Numbered from the stretch's first letter, positions 7,778 through 17,014 are shown. The stretch is DNA of 51,738 nucleotides from an uncultured Prevotellaceae bacterium (GCA_947167835.1 CAMVJO010000002.1:1-51738); one strand, 5' to 3'. Notes: generated from the letters alone by a model not told the origin. Numbers and translations: made by a program.

Positions 7778-9127
7778 ATGCTCCCACAAGGTTTCAAAAA
7801 TCAGATGCAAAAACTTCTTGGCGACAGTCAGGCGGCATCTTTGTGCGATGCCATTACAAATACCGAGCCGCAGGTAAGTATTCGCGTGAATCCCCTCAAG
7901 AATTGCCCTAACCCGTTGATAGAGAGCAGCGACTTAGTGCCTTGGTGCAGCACGGGAAAATATCTCGCCGCACGCCCTTCGTTCACACTCGACCCACTGT
8001 TTCATGCCGGAACGTACTATGTGCAGGAAGCCTCGTCGATGTTCATAGAATACCTCTATCGTAATCTTGCTGAAGTCCCCATGCGCGTACTGGATCTCTG
8101 CGCTGCTCCTGGCGGAAAGGCCACTCTCTGGCGTTCGCTCCTGCCCGACGGCGCATTGCTCGTAGCCAACGAACCTGTTCAGCAACGTGCCATGATATTG
8201 TGCGAGAATATGTTGAAATGGGGGCATCCTGATGTCGTGGTAACCAAGGCTATGCCTCGCGACTTCGGACGTATGGAAGGCTTCTTCGACCTAATTGCAG
8301 CCGATGTGCCGTGTTCAGGCGAGGGAATGTTCAGGAAAGATCCCGAAAGTGTGACACAATGGAGCGAATCCAACGTGCAAATGTGTGCAGCGCGGCAGTT
8401 TGAAATCATTTCCGACGTATGGCCTGCGTTAAAGGAGGGCGGCTATCTGGTTTACAGCACCTGCACCTATAATGCTCTGGAAAACGAGGAAAATGTGCAG
8501 CGCATCTGTAACGAACTGGGCGCAGAAGCGGTCAGTCTCTCGCCCGAAAAATCGTGGAATGTGCAGACAAACGGCATAGGCTGGCATTTCTATCCGCATC
8601 TCACGCGGGGCGAAGGTTTTTATGCCGTATTGCTCAGAAAGGTGTCGGAACAACGACCTAATAAGCGCAGGAAAGTTCGTTTGGAAGCCGTGAAAACCGA
8701 TGATTTATTGCGGAATCCAGCAGATTTCCAATACTATAAAAATCCTAAGAACCGTGTGGAAATCTTTGCCTTGAAGAAAACGCTGGGCGACGACGTAGCC
8801 ACGCTTTTTGACTGCGTAAACGTGATCAATGCCGGCGTGCCAATTGGCGAAATCGTAGGTAAAAAGACCGTTCCTCACCAGGGATTGGCGCTTAGTACTG
8901 CACTTTTCAGGGAAAACTGCCGCGAGTTTCCGCTGGATCTCGAACAAGCCATTGCATACCTGCGGCGCGAAAACATACAACTCCCCGTAGGCGAACAGAA
9001 AGGCTACGCCCTCGTCACCTATCACGACGTGCCGTTGGGATGGGTCAATTATCTGGGAAATCGCTGCAACAATATCTATCCGCAGGAATGGAGAATACGT
9101 CAGGCAAACGTAGGTAATATAAAATAG
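7778..9127 (+). CDS. RsmB/NOP family rRNA cytosine-C5 methyltransferase
   Basis: SAM-dependent m5C RNA methyltransferase of the RsmF/NOP2 type, 449 residues. Visible motifs: SAM loop DLCAAPGGK at 106-114, the cysteine motif PCSGEGMFRKD at 178-188 and the catalytic-Cys motif YSTCTYNALENEENV with C229. A C-terminal region with PUA/RsmF-like features (GEQKGYALVTYHDVPLGWVN, then GNRCNNIYPQEWRI) follows, as in RsmF. The target is likely 16S rRNA, but the exact position cannot be read from sequence. prmA begins 14 bases after its stop, suggesting co-transcription of two ribosome-modifying enzymes. Confidence 0.88.
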   Translation: MLPQGFKNQMQKLLGDSQAASLCDAITNTEPQVSIRVNPLKNCPNPLIESSDLVPWCSTGKYLAARPSFTLDPLFHAGTYYVQEASSMFIEYLYRNLAEVPMRVLDLCAAPGGKATLWRSLLPDGALLVANEPVQQRAMILCENMLKWGHPDVVVTKAMPRDFGRMEGFFDLIAADVPCSGEGMFRKDPESVTQWSESNVQMCAARQFEIISDVWPALKEGGYLVYSTCTYNALENEENVQRICNELGAEAVSLSPEKSWNVQTNGIGWHFYPHLTRGEGFYAVLLRKVSEQRPNKRRKVRLEAVKTDDLLRNPADFQYYKNPKNRVEIFALKKTLGDDVATLFDCVNVINAGVPIGEIVGKKTVPHQGLALSTALFRENCREFPLDLEQAIAYLRRENIQLPVGEQKGYALVTYHDVPLGWVNYLGNRCNNIYPQEWRIRQANVGNIK

Positions 9128-9141
9128 CACTTTATAAGAAA

Positions 9142-9993
9142 ATGAAATATCTGGAATACCGTTTCGATATCACGCCCGCAAATAGCGATATGCAGGACGT
9201 ATTGAGTGCCGTCTTGGGAGAAGTGGGATTTGAAAGCTTTGTACCGACCGAAGATGGCGAGAATCCGCTCTTTGCATACGTGCAATCCAAAAATCTGGAC
9301 AAGGAAATGCTGCGTGCAGCCATAGAAAACTTTCCTGTGCCTGATGTAACCATCGATTTTACCTATACCGAGGCCGAAGATAAGGACTGGAATAAAGTTT
9401 GGGAAGAGAATTATTTCAAACCCCTCGTCTTAGGCAGCGATTGCGTCGTGAGCGGAACCATGCATACCGATGTACCGAAAGCTAAGTACAACATCATTAT
9501 AAATCCTAAGATGTCTTTTGGCACCGGCCACCATGCAACGACCGCTCAGATGCTGCAAGAAATACTGAAAGCCGACATCAACGGACTTCGTGTGCTGGAT
9601 ATGGGCTGCGGCACCGGCATATTGGGCATTTTGGCCGCCATGCGGGGCGCAAGTAGCGTGGTAGGCGTGGATTTCGACGAGTGGTGTGTGGAAAACACTA
9701 AGGAAAACCTTGAAATCAACGGCATAAAGAACATGAGCGTCGTATTTGGCGATGCTTCCGCCCTGGAAAACCAAGGTATGTTCGACATCATTCTCGCTAA
9801 CATCAACAGAAATATCCTGATGGCCGATATGCCTGCATATATAGCACACCTCAATCGCGGTGGCAGGCTGTTTATGAGCGGTTTCTACGAAGAAGACGTT
9901 CCTATCCTGACAGAAAAAGCCGAAACTTTGGGCCTACGTCACGTGAGCACCCACAGTCAGGACCGTTGGGCCTGCATAGGCTTTGAATACTAA
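9142..9993 (+). CDS. prmA: ribosomal protein L11 methyltransferase
   Basis: Methylates lysines and the N-terminus of ribosomal protein L11 using SAM. The 283-residue protein has an N-terminal ferredoxin-like substrate domain (MKYLEYRFDI..), then the PrmA-specific NPKMSFGTGHHATT at 121-134 and the SAM motif VLDMGCGTGILG at 151-162, followed by NINRNIL. It follows the rRNA methyltransferase by 14 bases. Length and motif order are typical, so I see no real alternative. Confidence 0.95.
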   Translation: MKYLEYRFDITPANSDMQDVLSAVLGEVGFESFVPTEDGENPLFAYVQSKNLDKEMLRAAIENFPVPDVTIDFTYTEAEDKDWNKVWEENYFKPLVLGSDCVVSGTMHTDVPKAKYNIIINPKMSFGTGHHATTAQMLQEILKADINGLRVLDMGCGTGILGILAAMRGASSVVGVDFDEWCVENTKENLEINGIKNMSVVFGDASALENQGMFDIILANINRNILMADMPAYIAHLNRGGRLFMSGFYEEDVPILTEKAETLGLRHVSTHSQDRWACIGFEY

Positions 9994-10051
9994 CGAGATT
10001 TTTCAAAAGAATAAAACCTATTTATCTGAATAACCCATATAAAATAATACA

Positions 10052-10648
10052 ATGCATATCTTTCAAGAATCACCCCGTACCGAATTTATCAATCGTGGCC
10101 GAATAGAAGTAGTATGTGGCTCTATGTTCTCAGGAAAAACGGAGGAACTCATACGAAGACTGAAGCGCGCAAAAATTGCTCACCAGAAAGTCGAGATATT
10201 CAAGCCCGCCGTAGATACACGTTACAGCGAAGAAGACGTAGTGTCGCACGATTCAAATTCTATTGCCTCAACGCCGATAGAATCCAGCGCATCGCTTTTG
10301 TTAATGACCGACGATGCCGACGTAGTGGGCATAGACGAAGCGCAATTCTTTGACGACGGATTGGTAGAAGTGTGCAACGAACTCGCAAATCGCGGCAAAC
10401 GTGTCATTATCGCCGGACTTGACATGGATTTCAAGGGAGTACCTTTCGGTCCTATGCCGGCACTTTGCGCGATTGCCGAGGATGTGACAAAAGTCCACGC
10501 CATTTGCGTGAGATGTGGCAACCTTGCCTATATTTCGCATCGCACTATCAATGATGAGCGCCGCGTAGTTTTGGGCGAAAAGCAGGAATACGAACCGCTT
10601 TGCCGTCATTGCTACGAAGAAGAGTGCAAGAAAGAACAGGAAGGGTAG
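10052..10648 (+). CDS. tdk: thymidine kinase (type II)
   Basis: Phosphorylates thymidine and deoxyuridine in the salvage route to dTMP. The 198-residue protein shows the P-loop GSMFSGKT at 23-30, the DEAQFF motif at 95-100, the substrate loop and a zinc-binding set of cysteines (AICVRCGN and CRHCYEEEC). This is the tetrameric TK1-like family. It complements thyA at 23643 as the other dTMP source. The stop lies 41 bases before the ABC-type ATPase gene. Confidence 0.96.
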   Translation: MHIFQESPRTEFINRGRIEVVCGSMFSGKTEELIRRLKRAKIAHQKVEIFKPAVDTRYSEEDVVSHDSNSIASTPIESSASLLLMTDDADVVGIDEAQFFDDGLVEVCNELANRGKRVIIAGLDMDFKGVPFGPMPALCAIAEDVTKVHAICVRCGNLAYISHRTINDERRVVLGEKQEYEPLCRHCYEEECKKEQEG

Positions 10649-10689
10649 GGTATTCATCAAACAGTCCTAAAAAAGAAAATTTTCTCATC

Positions 10690-11517
10690 ATGTCGTTGGC
10701 AAAATACATAGAAAAAATAGAAATTAGCAGTCTGTGGAGCGGAAAAAAGCACATTGTATGGAAGCTGCGCCCCGACGTAAATGTGCTGAGCGGCAAGAAC
10801 GGCGCGGGTAAGAGCACCATACTCAATCGTATCGTGCAGTATCTGCACAGTATTCCGGCATCGGGCGAAATCAGTAAGGACATCACGCGCCATATCATCG
10901 TGGATTTCTATCCCGAAGGCAGCACAAGTGTTCGTTACGACATCATTCGCAGTTTTGATCGCCGACTTCTTGACAACGATAGGGCACAAACCATCACGGA
11001 TCAGCACATAGAAACAGAAATGGACTGGCAACTCTACCAGTTGCAACGACGTTATCTGGATTATCAGGTGAATATCGGAAATCGCATGATAAGTTTTCTG
11101 TCGTCTTCCGACGAAAATGCTAAGGAAAAGGCACAAATGGCTGCACAGCAGAAGCATATTTTCCTGGATATGGTGGATAAACTTTTTGCCGAGACAGGAA
11201 AAACCATAGATCGCAACTGTAACGAATTGCAGTTCATACAATACGGCGAACCGCTCTCACCTTATTTCCTGTCCAGTGGAGAAAAACAGATTTTAGTCAT
11301 ACTCCTCACAGCCCTGACCGAAGATATGCAACCGTATGTCTTCTTTATGGACGAACCCGAGGCAAGTTTACATTTTGAGTGGCAGAAAGATCTCATTGAC
11401 ATGGTGCGAAAATTAAATCCCAACGCGCAAATAATCCTTACCACCCATTCGCCCGCCGTTATCATGAACGGATGGGAAGATGCCGTCACGGAAGTGGGAG
11501 ATATCACGCAGGATTGA
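10690..11517 (+). CDS. ABC-type AAA ATPase, partner of DUF4435 protein (PARIS AriA-like)
   Basis: 275-residue stand-alone ATPase of the SMC/RecF/ABC type. I start at the ATG at 10690, not at 10600, because the longer ORF overlaps tdk and its added residues look like read-through of the tdk frame. Motifs: Walker A GKNGAGKS at 35-42, ABC signature LSSGEKQ at 194-200, Walker B VFFMDEPE at 217-224 and the H-loop TTHSP at 251-255. There is no clear coiled-coil or membrane segment. The next gene encodes a DUF4435 protein; ATPase then DUF4435 is the gene order of the anti-phage PARIS system (AriA-AriB). This ATPase is shorter than AriA as I know it, so the assignment is PARIS-like, and a housekeeping role is possible. 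Confidence 0.75.
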   Translation: MSLAKYIEKIEISSLWSGKKHIVWKLRPDVNVLSGKNGAGKSTILNRIVQYLHSIPASGEISKDITRHIIVDFYPEGSTSVRYDIIRSFDRRLLDNDRAQTITDQHIETEMDWQLYQLQRRYLDYQVNIGNRMISFLSSSDENAKEKAQMAAQQKHIFLDMVDKLFAETGKTIDRNCNELQFIQYGEPLSPYFLSSGEKQILVILLTALTEDMQPYVFFMDEPEASLHFEWQKDLIDMVRKLNPNAQIILTTHSPAVIMNGWEDAVTEVGDITQD

Positions 11518-11527
11518 TTCCTTTGCA

Positions 11528-11660
11528 CTCCTTATATAATATATAGCAGCGGAAAATACATTTATTCCTACTCCATATATAAGATATAGTCGGGGCAAAT
11601 ACATTTTTCTCTCTCCTTATATAACATTCAGGTGGGAGTAAATGAAAATCCCTACACCAT
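11528..11660. repeat. 21/42-bp-phased array between the ATPase and DUF4435 genes
   Basis: CTCC(T/A)TATATAA-type blocks at 11528, 11571 and 11613 recur every 42-43 bp, with GC cores between them (AGCGG, TCGGG, GTGGG) about halfway, giving a 21-bp phase. It occupies most of the 177-bp spacer inside the two-gene module, which is unusual for a tight two-component operon. Confidence 0.6.
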
Positions 11661-11694
11661 AAATAATATATACCGCCTTCAAAAAAGTTTTCTT

Positions 11695-12810
11695 ATGAAG
11701 AAACTTTCAGATTACGCCAACTCTTCGTACATTCAAGCCTACAATAGATTGAATGGCAGGAATGTACGCAGGAAAATCGTGGTGTATGTGGAAGGTTATG
11801 ACGACATTCATTTCTGGAGTTCGGTACTGAAACCTCTTGAAACCGAGGAATACTATTTTGAAGTCATGCTACCGTCGCGTAGCAGCCTGGGACACGGAAA
11901 GCGTGTCGTACTTTCCAACCAATTAGGCCGACGTCTGGGAAATTATATGATAGCCTGTGTTGATGCAGATTACGATTATTTGCTGAATGGCAGCACAAAT
12001 ATTTCGCAGTTCGTATGTAATAATCCGTATGTCTTTCATACTTATGCGTATGCCATAGAAAACCTGCAATGCTACGCACCTTCTTTGCAAGGAGTCTGCA
12101 CTATGGCGACTTTGAACGACCATAGGATTTTCGACTTCGAGGCTTTTCTTGCAGAATACTCACGGATTATTTTTCCGCTCTTCGTTTGGAATGTTTGGGC
12201 CTATCGTTACGGAGAATATAAGGGATTTACCCTTTCAGACTTCTTCGCTGTCATTCAAATGAACGACATTAATACCTATCATCCCGAAAGAAACCTGCAA
12301 AAAGTGCAGCACTTTGTAAACGCAAAGATTGCGAAACTTCAAAAAAGATACCAACAAGCCAGAAAAACATGGAAGCCTTTGCGCGATGAGTTGCTGGAAA
12401 AAGGTGTTTTGCCCGAAGAAACCTATCTTTATATCCGAGGTCACGACCTTTTTGACGGTATTGTCGCTCCTTTGCTCTCCAAAATCTGCGAACAACTGCG
12501 GCGTGAACGCGAAAATGATATACGAAAATTAGCAAAACATGACACGCAAATGCAAAATGAACTGGCAGGATATCAACATGCTACGGCTGCTTCTGTGGAA
12601 ATGCTGAGGAAACATACGGGATATGCCGCATCGCCCCATTATAAGCACATACAAAATGATGTTCAAGCCTTCCTGCATAATATTTCCATGACGAAAACGG
12701 AAGAGAACTCCAATTTTTCAGGTGATATAGGCACCGAAAGACATAATAACTTAGGCTTTTCCGATGGTAGTGCCACAAAAAGACACAATACCTCCGGCAC
12801 TTATTTTTAG
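11695..12810 (+). CDS. DUF4435 (TOPRIM-like) protein, PARIS AriB-like
   Basis: 371 residues from the ATG at 11695; the GTG at 11632 used in the ORF track lies in the array and adds no conserved sequence. The N-terminus has RRKIVVYVEGYDDIHFW (E33) and then ACVDADYDYLL (D90, D92, D94), the Glu and DxD arrangement of TOPRIM nucleases seen in DUF4435/AriB proteins. In PARIS the AriB nuclease is released by an ABC ATPase partner when triggered by phage; that is family knowledge and not shown here. The middle is helical and charged. The last 40 residues carry a short internal repeat (GTERHNN / ATKRHNT). A role in defence or in RNA/DNA processing is inferred. Confidence 0.7.
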   Translation: MKKLSDYANSSYIQAYNRLNGRNVRRKIVVYVEGYDDIHFWSSVLKPLETEEYYFEVMLPSRSSLGHGKRVVLSNQLGRRLGNYMIACVDADYDYLLNGSTNISQFVCNNPYVFHTYAYAIENLQCYAPSLQGVCTMATLNDHRIFDFEAFLAEYSRIIFPLFVWNVWAYRYGEYKGFTLSDFFAVIQMNDINTYHPERNLQKVQHFVNAKIAKLQKRYQQARKTWKPLRDELLEKGVLPEETYLYIRGHDLFDGIVAPLLSKICEQLRRERENDIRKLAKHDTQMQNELAGYQHATAASVEMLRKHTGYAASPHYKHIQNDVQAFLHNISMTKTEENSNFSGDIGTERHNNLGFSDGSATKRHNTSGTYF

Positions 12811-12890
12811 CACCCGCATTTAAACCTTATTTACCTCAAGGCATCTAAGAATATGTTTTACATCATTTGATTTATAACACCATAAACGAT

Positions 12891-15800
12891 ATGAAAAGAC
12901 TATCTGTCCTATCTTTACTCCTTATTATATTATTATTACCGGCCACGGCGCAGACTTTGCTCAAGGGTATTGTCATCAATAAACAGACTGATGAAGCCGT
13001 TCCCTTTGCTGTTATTTCTTTGCTCAACGATTCTGCAAGAATAGTCAGCAATGTTCAGACGAATGAGTACGGTAAATTCTCTTTTTCGGCAAAAAAGCCA
13101 GGAAAGTACACCTTCCGCGTTTCGTATATCGGATTCGGCACCTATTCCCAAGGCATTACCATATCCGAGGTGCCCGATACCATCGATTTTGGTGTCATCC
13201 GTATTGCTTCTCGTGAAAGTACTTTAAGCGCAGCCGAGGTTACCGTCACGGCAGCCCGAGTTGAGGAAAAAGGAGACACTACTATTTATAATGCATCCGC
13301 CTATCGTACTCCGACAGGTTCGACTTTGGAGGCATTAGTCAAGCAATTAAACGGAGTAGAGGTGAGCGATGATGGAACAATTAAGTGGAATGGACAGACC
13401 ATTGACGAGTTTTTGGTAAATGGTAAGGACTATTTCAAAGGAAATACGGACATTGCGATGAAAAACCTGCCCGTAGATCTTGTTAGTAAGATAAAAGCTT
13501 ACGAAAAGAAGAGCGATTATACCGAACAGACGGGAATTGACGACGGACAGCACACGGTAGTTTTGGATATTACCACGAAAAAAGAATTGAATGAGAGCTG
13601 GATTACAAATTTGGACGTAGCTGCCGGAACAGAGCGCCGATATAGCGGTCGTTTGTTCGTATCAAGATTTACGGATCTCAGCAATATTTCTCTTATCACC
13701 TCGGCTAATAATGTAAACGACAACAATTTCGGAAGTCCACGCGGATTTGGCGGAGGAAGTGGCCTGACTGCGAGAAAAGAAGCCAATCTTTCTCTCAGTT
13801 TCGAGAATGATAAGAAAAAAAATGAGGCAGGAAAATTGCGTTTCAACAGCGATATCAGTTTTTCTCACAGCAGTACGGATACGGAGAGCCGCAGTTCTTC
13901 CGAATACTTCATATCTACCGGAAGTTCGCGCTCATTTAGCAATAGCGTACGTAAGTCAATGGGTTCAAGAAGTCAGTTTGCTTTGAATTTAAACTTCCGC
14001 TGGACAATTGATACGCTGACAAATTTGAGTTTCCGTCCGCGCTTTTCTTATTCAGAAAACGAGAATAATCAGAATTCCCGCAATGCTACGTTTAATAGCG
14101 ACCCATATAAAACAAATACCACCGACCCGCTTGAAGATATCTTCGCTTCGGTGATAGATCCCGCGCTGCAATCCATTGCCGTAAACCGCAATTACAATCG
14201 TTCTGTCAGCGATAGCAAAAGCAGCAGCCTGAATGCTAGATTAAATGTCACACGTAAACTCAGTAAGGCCGGACGTAATCTTAATTTGTCCTTACAGGGC
14301 GGTTTGGGAGACGGCAAAAACAATTCTTATTCCCTTTCTGATATTAAATATTTCCAGAGTACGGCCACGACAAGCGGAACATTCCAGAATCGATACAACA
14401 CTACTCCATCGAAAAACTGGAATTACAGCGCACAGATAGGATATGTTGAGCCCATTGTCAAGAAACTTTTTGCAGAATTCCGCTACCAATATTCATTACG
14501 TTATACAGACAGCGAACGTACGCGCTACAATCTTGATTTACTGGCCGACGATGTGACCGATGCTGACGGAAATGGATGGAATAGTAACTACTATTCTGCT
14601 GATAAACTGGCACAACTCGGTGTTCTTCCCTCAGAAACAGATTTGCAAAGCGTAGTAGATAAGGAAAACTCGCGCTATGCCACTTATAAGTACTACGAAC
14701 ATCGTGCTAATGTCGGTGTTCGTCTCAATACAGACAAGATACGTTTCAATGCCAGCGTGCTTTTCAATCCTAAGCGCACACAACTGGATTATACCTACCG
14801 CACAATCGACACACTTGTCACGCAAAATGTATTTAATGTGTCGCCAGAGATGCGTTTCATCTACCAATTTTCACGTACCGACCGTTTAGAATTCAGTTAT
14901 CGGGGTTCTGCTTCACAACCTTCGATGACCGATTTGTTAGACGTGTGGGACGATTCAAATCCTCTGAATATTTCGGGCGGTAATCCGGGTTTGAAACCAT
15001 CGTGGACAGATAATTTGAATTTTAACTTCCGTACGTATGAGACAGTCAAACAACAGGCTTTCAATGTCGGACTTAATTTCTCCCGCACGCAGAACAGTAT
15101 TTCTTCCCGCGTAGTCTATGACGAAAAGACCGGTGTACGCTATTCACGTCCCGACAATATCAATGGTAACTGGAACGTAGGCGGAAATATCACGTTCAAT
15201 ACGGGTATCGGTGCGCAGAAACTGCTCACGTTGTCATCTTACACAATTACATCTTACTCAAATAGCGTGGGATATGTCAGCACTACAGATGCTACGGCCA
15301 GTTCGCGTGCTTTGATGGGCATCTTCTATACGCCACGTCTGCTTTCGGGTTCGGGAACTACGCTTACTCAATCAGAAATCTACAACAATCTGTATAAAAA
15401 TGCTACGAACCTGAGTAAAAAGAACACGACACGTTCGCTTAACCTCACGGAAGTTTTGAATCTCTCCTACAGAATGGGATATTTCGACTTCAATCTGAAT
15501 GGTACTGTGAACTATAGTCATGCTCGTGCCACACTTGTTGAAAGTAGCAAGTTGGATACGTGGCGTTTCAGCTATGGCGGAAGCGTTAATTACACTACAA
15601 ATTTCGGTCTCTCGGTTTCTACGAATATTCGCATGAATTCACGTCGCGGTTTCTCGGTGAGCGAATACAATACCAACGAACTTTTGTGGAATGTTCAGAT
15701 TGCGCAGAGTTTTCTTGCCAACAGAAATGCTGCCATCAGCCTGCAACTCTACGATATCCTGCGCCAACAGAGCAATGTCAGCCGCAGTGTGAGCGCTACT

Positions 15801-16043
15801 TCCCGTAGTGATACCTGGAGTAACTCTATAAACAGTTATGCGATGCTGCATTTCATCTACAAGTTCAACTTCTTTGGTGGAACTTCACGCGATAACCAGC
15901 GCAGCAACCGACGTTACAATCAGGACGACCGACGCGATGGCGAAATGCCCCAAGGTATGCCGATGGGTCCCCCTCCAAGTGGTGGGCAAGTCGGAGGTTT
16001 CAGAGGTGGCTTCGGCGGTGGTTTTGGCGGAGGCGGCAGATAA
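12891..16043 (+). CDS. outer-membrane beta-barrel protein with carboxypeptidase-regulatory-like domain (TonB-receptor family)
   Basis: 1050 residues from the ATG at 12891, chosen over the upstream TTG because it begins a signal peptide (MKRLSVLSLLLIILLLPATAQ). Order: carboxypeptidase-regulatory-like domain at about 22-105 (GIVINKQTDEAVPFAVI, then YIGFGTYSQ), a plug-like segment (EALVKQLNGVEVSDDGTIKWNGQ), then a long Tyr/Asn/Ser-rich barrel of alternating strands ending near FIYKFNFFGG. The C-terminal tail is Pro/Met/Gly-rich and ends FGGGFGGGGR after the barrel. Related proteins are called TonB-dependent receptors or OMP_b-brl_3. The cargo is unknown and no SusD partner lies beside it. Confidence 0.85.
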   Translation: MKRLSVLSLLLIILLLPATAQTLLKGIVINKQTDEAVPFAVISLLNDSARIVSNVQTNEYGKFSFSAKKPGKYTFRVSYIGFGTYSQGITISEVPDTIDFGVIRIASRESTLSAAEVTVTAARVEEKGDTTIYNASAYRTPTGSTLEALVKQLNGVEVSDDGTIKWNGQTIDEFLVNGKDYFKGNTDIAMKNLPVDLVSKIKAYEKKSDYTEQTGIDDGQHTVVLDITTKKELNESWITNLDVAAGTERRYSGRLFVSRFTDLSNISLITSANNVNDNNFGSPRGFGGGSGLTARKEANLSLSFENDKKKNEAGKLRFNSDISFSHSSTDTESRSSSEYFISTGSSRSFSNSVRKSMGSRSQFALNLNFRWTIDTLTNLSFRPRFSYSENENNQNSRNATFNSDPYKTNTTDPLEDIFASVIDPALQSIAVNRNYNRSVSDSKSSSLNARLNVTRKLSKAGRNLNLSLQGGLGDGKNNSYSLSDIKYFQSTATTSGTFQNRYNTTPSKNWNYSAQIGYVEPIVKKLFAEFRYQYSLRYTDSERTRYNLDLLADDVTDADGNGWNSNYYSADKLAQLGVLPSETDLQSVVDKENSRYATYKYYEHRANVGVRLNTDKIRFNASVLFNPKRTQLDYTYRTIDTLVTQNVFNVSPEMRFIYQFSRTDRLEFSYRGSASQPSMTDLLDVWDDSNPLNISGGNPGLKPSWTDNLNFNFRTYETVKQQAFNVGLNFSRTQNSISSRVVYDEKTGVRYSRPDNINGNWNVGGNITFNTGIGAQKLLTLSSYTITSYSNSVGYVSTTDATASSRALMGIFYTPRLLSGSGTTLTQSEIYNNLYKNATNLSKKNTTRSLNLTEVLNLSYRMGYFDFNLNGTVNYSHARATLVESSKLDTWRFSYGGSVNYTTNFGLSVSTNIRMNSRRGFSVSEYNTNELLWNVQIAQSFLANRNAAISLQLYDILRQQSNVSRSVSATSRSDTWSNSINSYAMLHFIYKFNFFGGTSRDNQRSNRRYNQDDRRDGEMPQGMPMGPPPSGGQVGGFRGGFGGGFGGGGR

Positions 16044-16178
16044 AGGAGTTATATCCTAAGTTGGTTTTTCTTATTCCCAATGTCGTAAAAATTGCTACGG
16101 AATTATATTGTAATTGCGGCAATAGAAAAAATCCTTCTTCACGAAAAATCAACGTTTCAACGAATTTACCCCCAATTA

Positions 16179-16412
16179 GCTTGGAGTTATCATTTTTTTG
16201 CTCCGAGCTAATTTTTTTTTGCTCGGCACTATTTGAAATTATCTCCGAGCTATTTGCCCTTTATTCCGGGATATTTTTCCGGACTTCAAAAATACCGTAT
16301 AATACCGATGAATAAAGGGTGCGTGGCTATGCGCGATTTTTCAGTTTCAAAGATTTCTTGGGAGATAACTAAAATTAGTTCCGAGATAATTGTTTTTTTC
16401 TCCGAACTATTT
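16179..16412 (+). repeat. 21-bp-phased intergenic array, related-repeat copy 3
   Basis: CGGAG-type cores at about 16202, 16223, 16244 and 16265, and again at 16359, 16380 and 16401, all 21 bp apart. It contains the GAATAAAGGGTGCG segment and the GGGAGATAACTAAAATTAG segment shared with other copies, but the GGG-tract block is missing. It fills most of the 516-bp gap after the barrel gene; 16044-16178 shows only weak spacing of similar cores, and 16413-16529 nothing. Confidence 0.7.
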
Positions 16413-16529
16413 TCCTTCCTTGTTTTTTCTTCTCCGCTTCATCATGGATTGTCTCGTAAGGAAAAGTTCTGTTTCCCCATAAATCTGAAAAAAGCGAGAG
16501 TAACGAAATCCTTATTCCTGCATTTTTAG

Positions 16530-16537
16530 TAAATTTG
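16530..16537 (+). promoter_or_regulatory. -7 box for the DNPH1-like gene (TAAATTTG)
   Basis: TAAATTTG fits TAnnTTTG 23 bases before the ATG at 16560. The two downstream genes follow at short spacing and could share this promoter. Confidence 0.6.
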
Positions 16538-16559
16538 CAGCATATTCAGAAAACGGCTT

Positions 16560-16979
16560 ATGAGTAAAAAGTTTTATTTCGCAGGTTCTATTCGCGGAGG
16601 GCGCGTTGATGCCGCCTTATACCGACGTATGATTGCGCGCATCAAGGAAAACGGCGTGGTGCTCACCGAGCATGTAGGCGACCTCGCGCTAAGTGAAAAG
16701 GAACAGGGACTTGCTGGCGATAGTGCCATATATCAACAAGATACCGGCTGGCTACGGCAGTCTGATGTGCTGATTGGTGAATGTACCTGCCCCTCGCTGG
16801 GCGTTGGCTACGAGTTGGCGTATGCTGAGGCGCACGAAATTCCGTGTTTCCTCTTTTATAATCGCAGCCGTTGCCAACTTTCGGCCATGCTCTCGGGCAA
16901 TCCATATTTTACCGTCCACTCTTACGAAACCGAAGCCGAACTCTTTGAGAAACTTGACAAGGTATTGAGCGCTTTGTAG
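16560..16979 (+). CDS. DNPH1/Rcl-like 2'-deoxynucleoside 5'-phosphate N-hydrolase
   Basis: 139-residue member of the nucleoside 2-deoxyribosyltransferase superfamily, most like mammalian DNPH1 (Rcl), which cleaves the N-glycosidic bond of deoxynucleoside monophosphates. Matching motifs: YFAGSIRGGR at 6-15, VVLTEHVG at 33-40, QQDTGWLRQSDVLIGE with D69, and PSLGVGYELAYAEA with the likely catalytic E85. Residues D69 and E85 align with catalytic residues known in Rcl. It may remove modified or surplus dNMPs, together with thyA, tdk and the nucleotidases in this window. A plain deoxyribosyltransferase activity is the alternative. Confidence 0.85.
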   Translation: MSKKFYFAGSIRGGRVDAALYRRMIARIKENGVVLTEHVGDLALSEKEQGLAGDSAIYQQDTGWLRQSDVLIGECTCPSLGVGYELAYAEAHEIPCFLFYNRSRCQLSAMLSGNPYFTVHSYETEAELFEKLDKVLSAL

Positions 16980-17014
16980 CACTCTTGTTTTTGTAATATT
17001 CAGAAAAAACGAAG

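Noticed and set aside
16044-16075. Terminator after the barrel gene
   Set aside because: AAGGAGTTATATCCTAAG gives only a weak stem and the T-run is broken.
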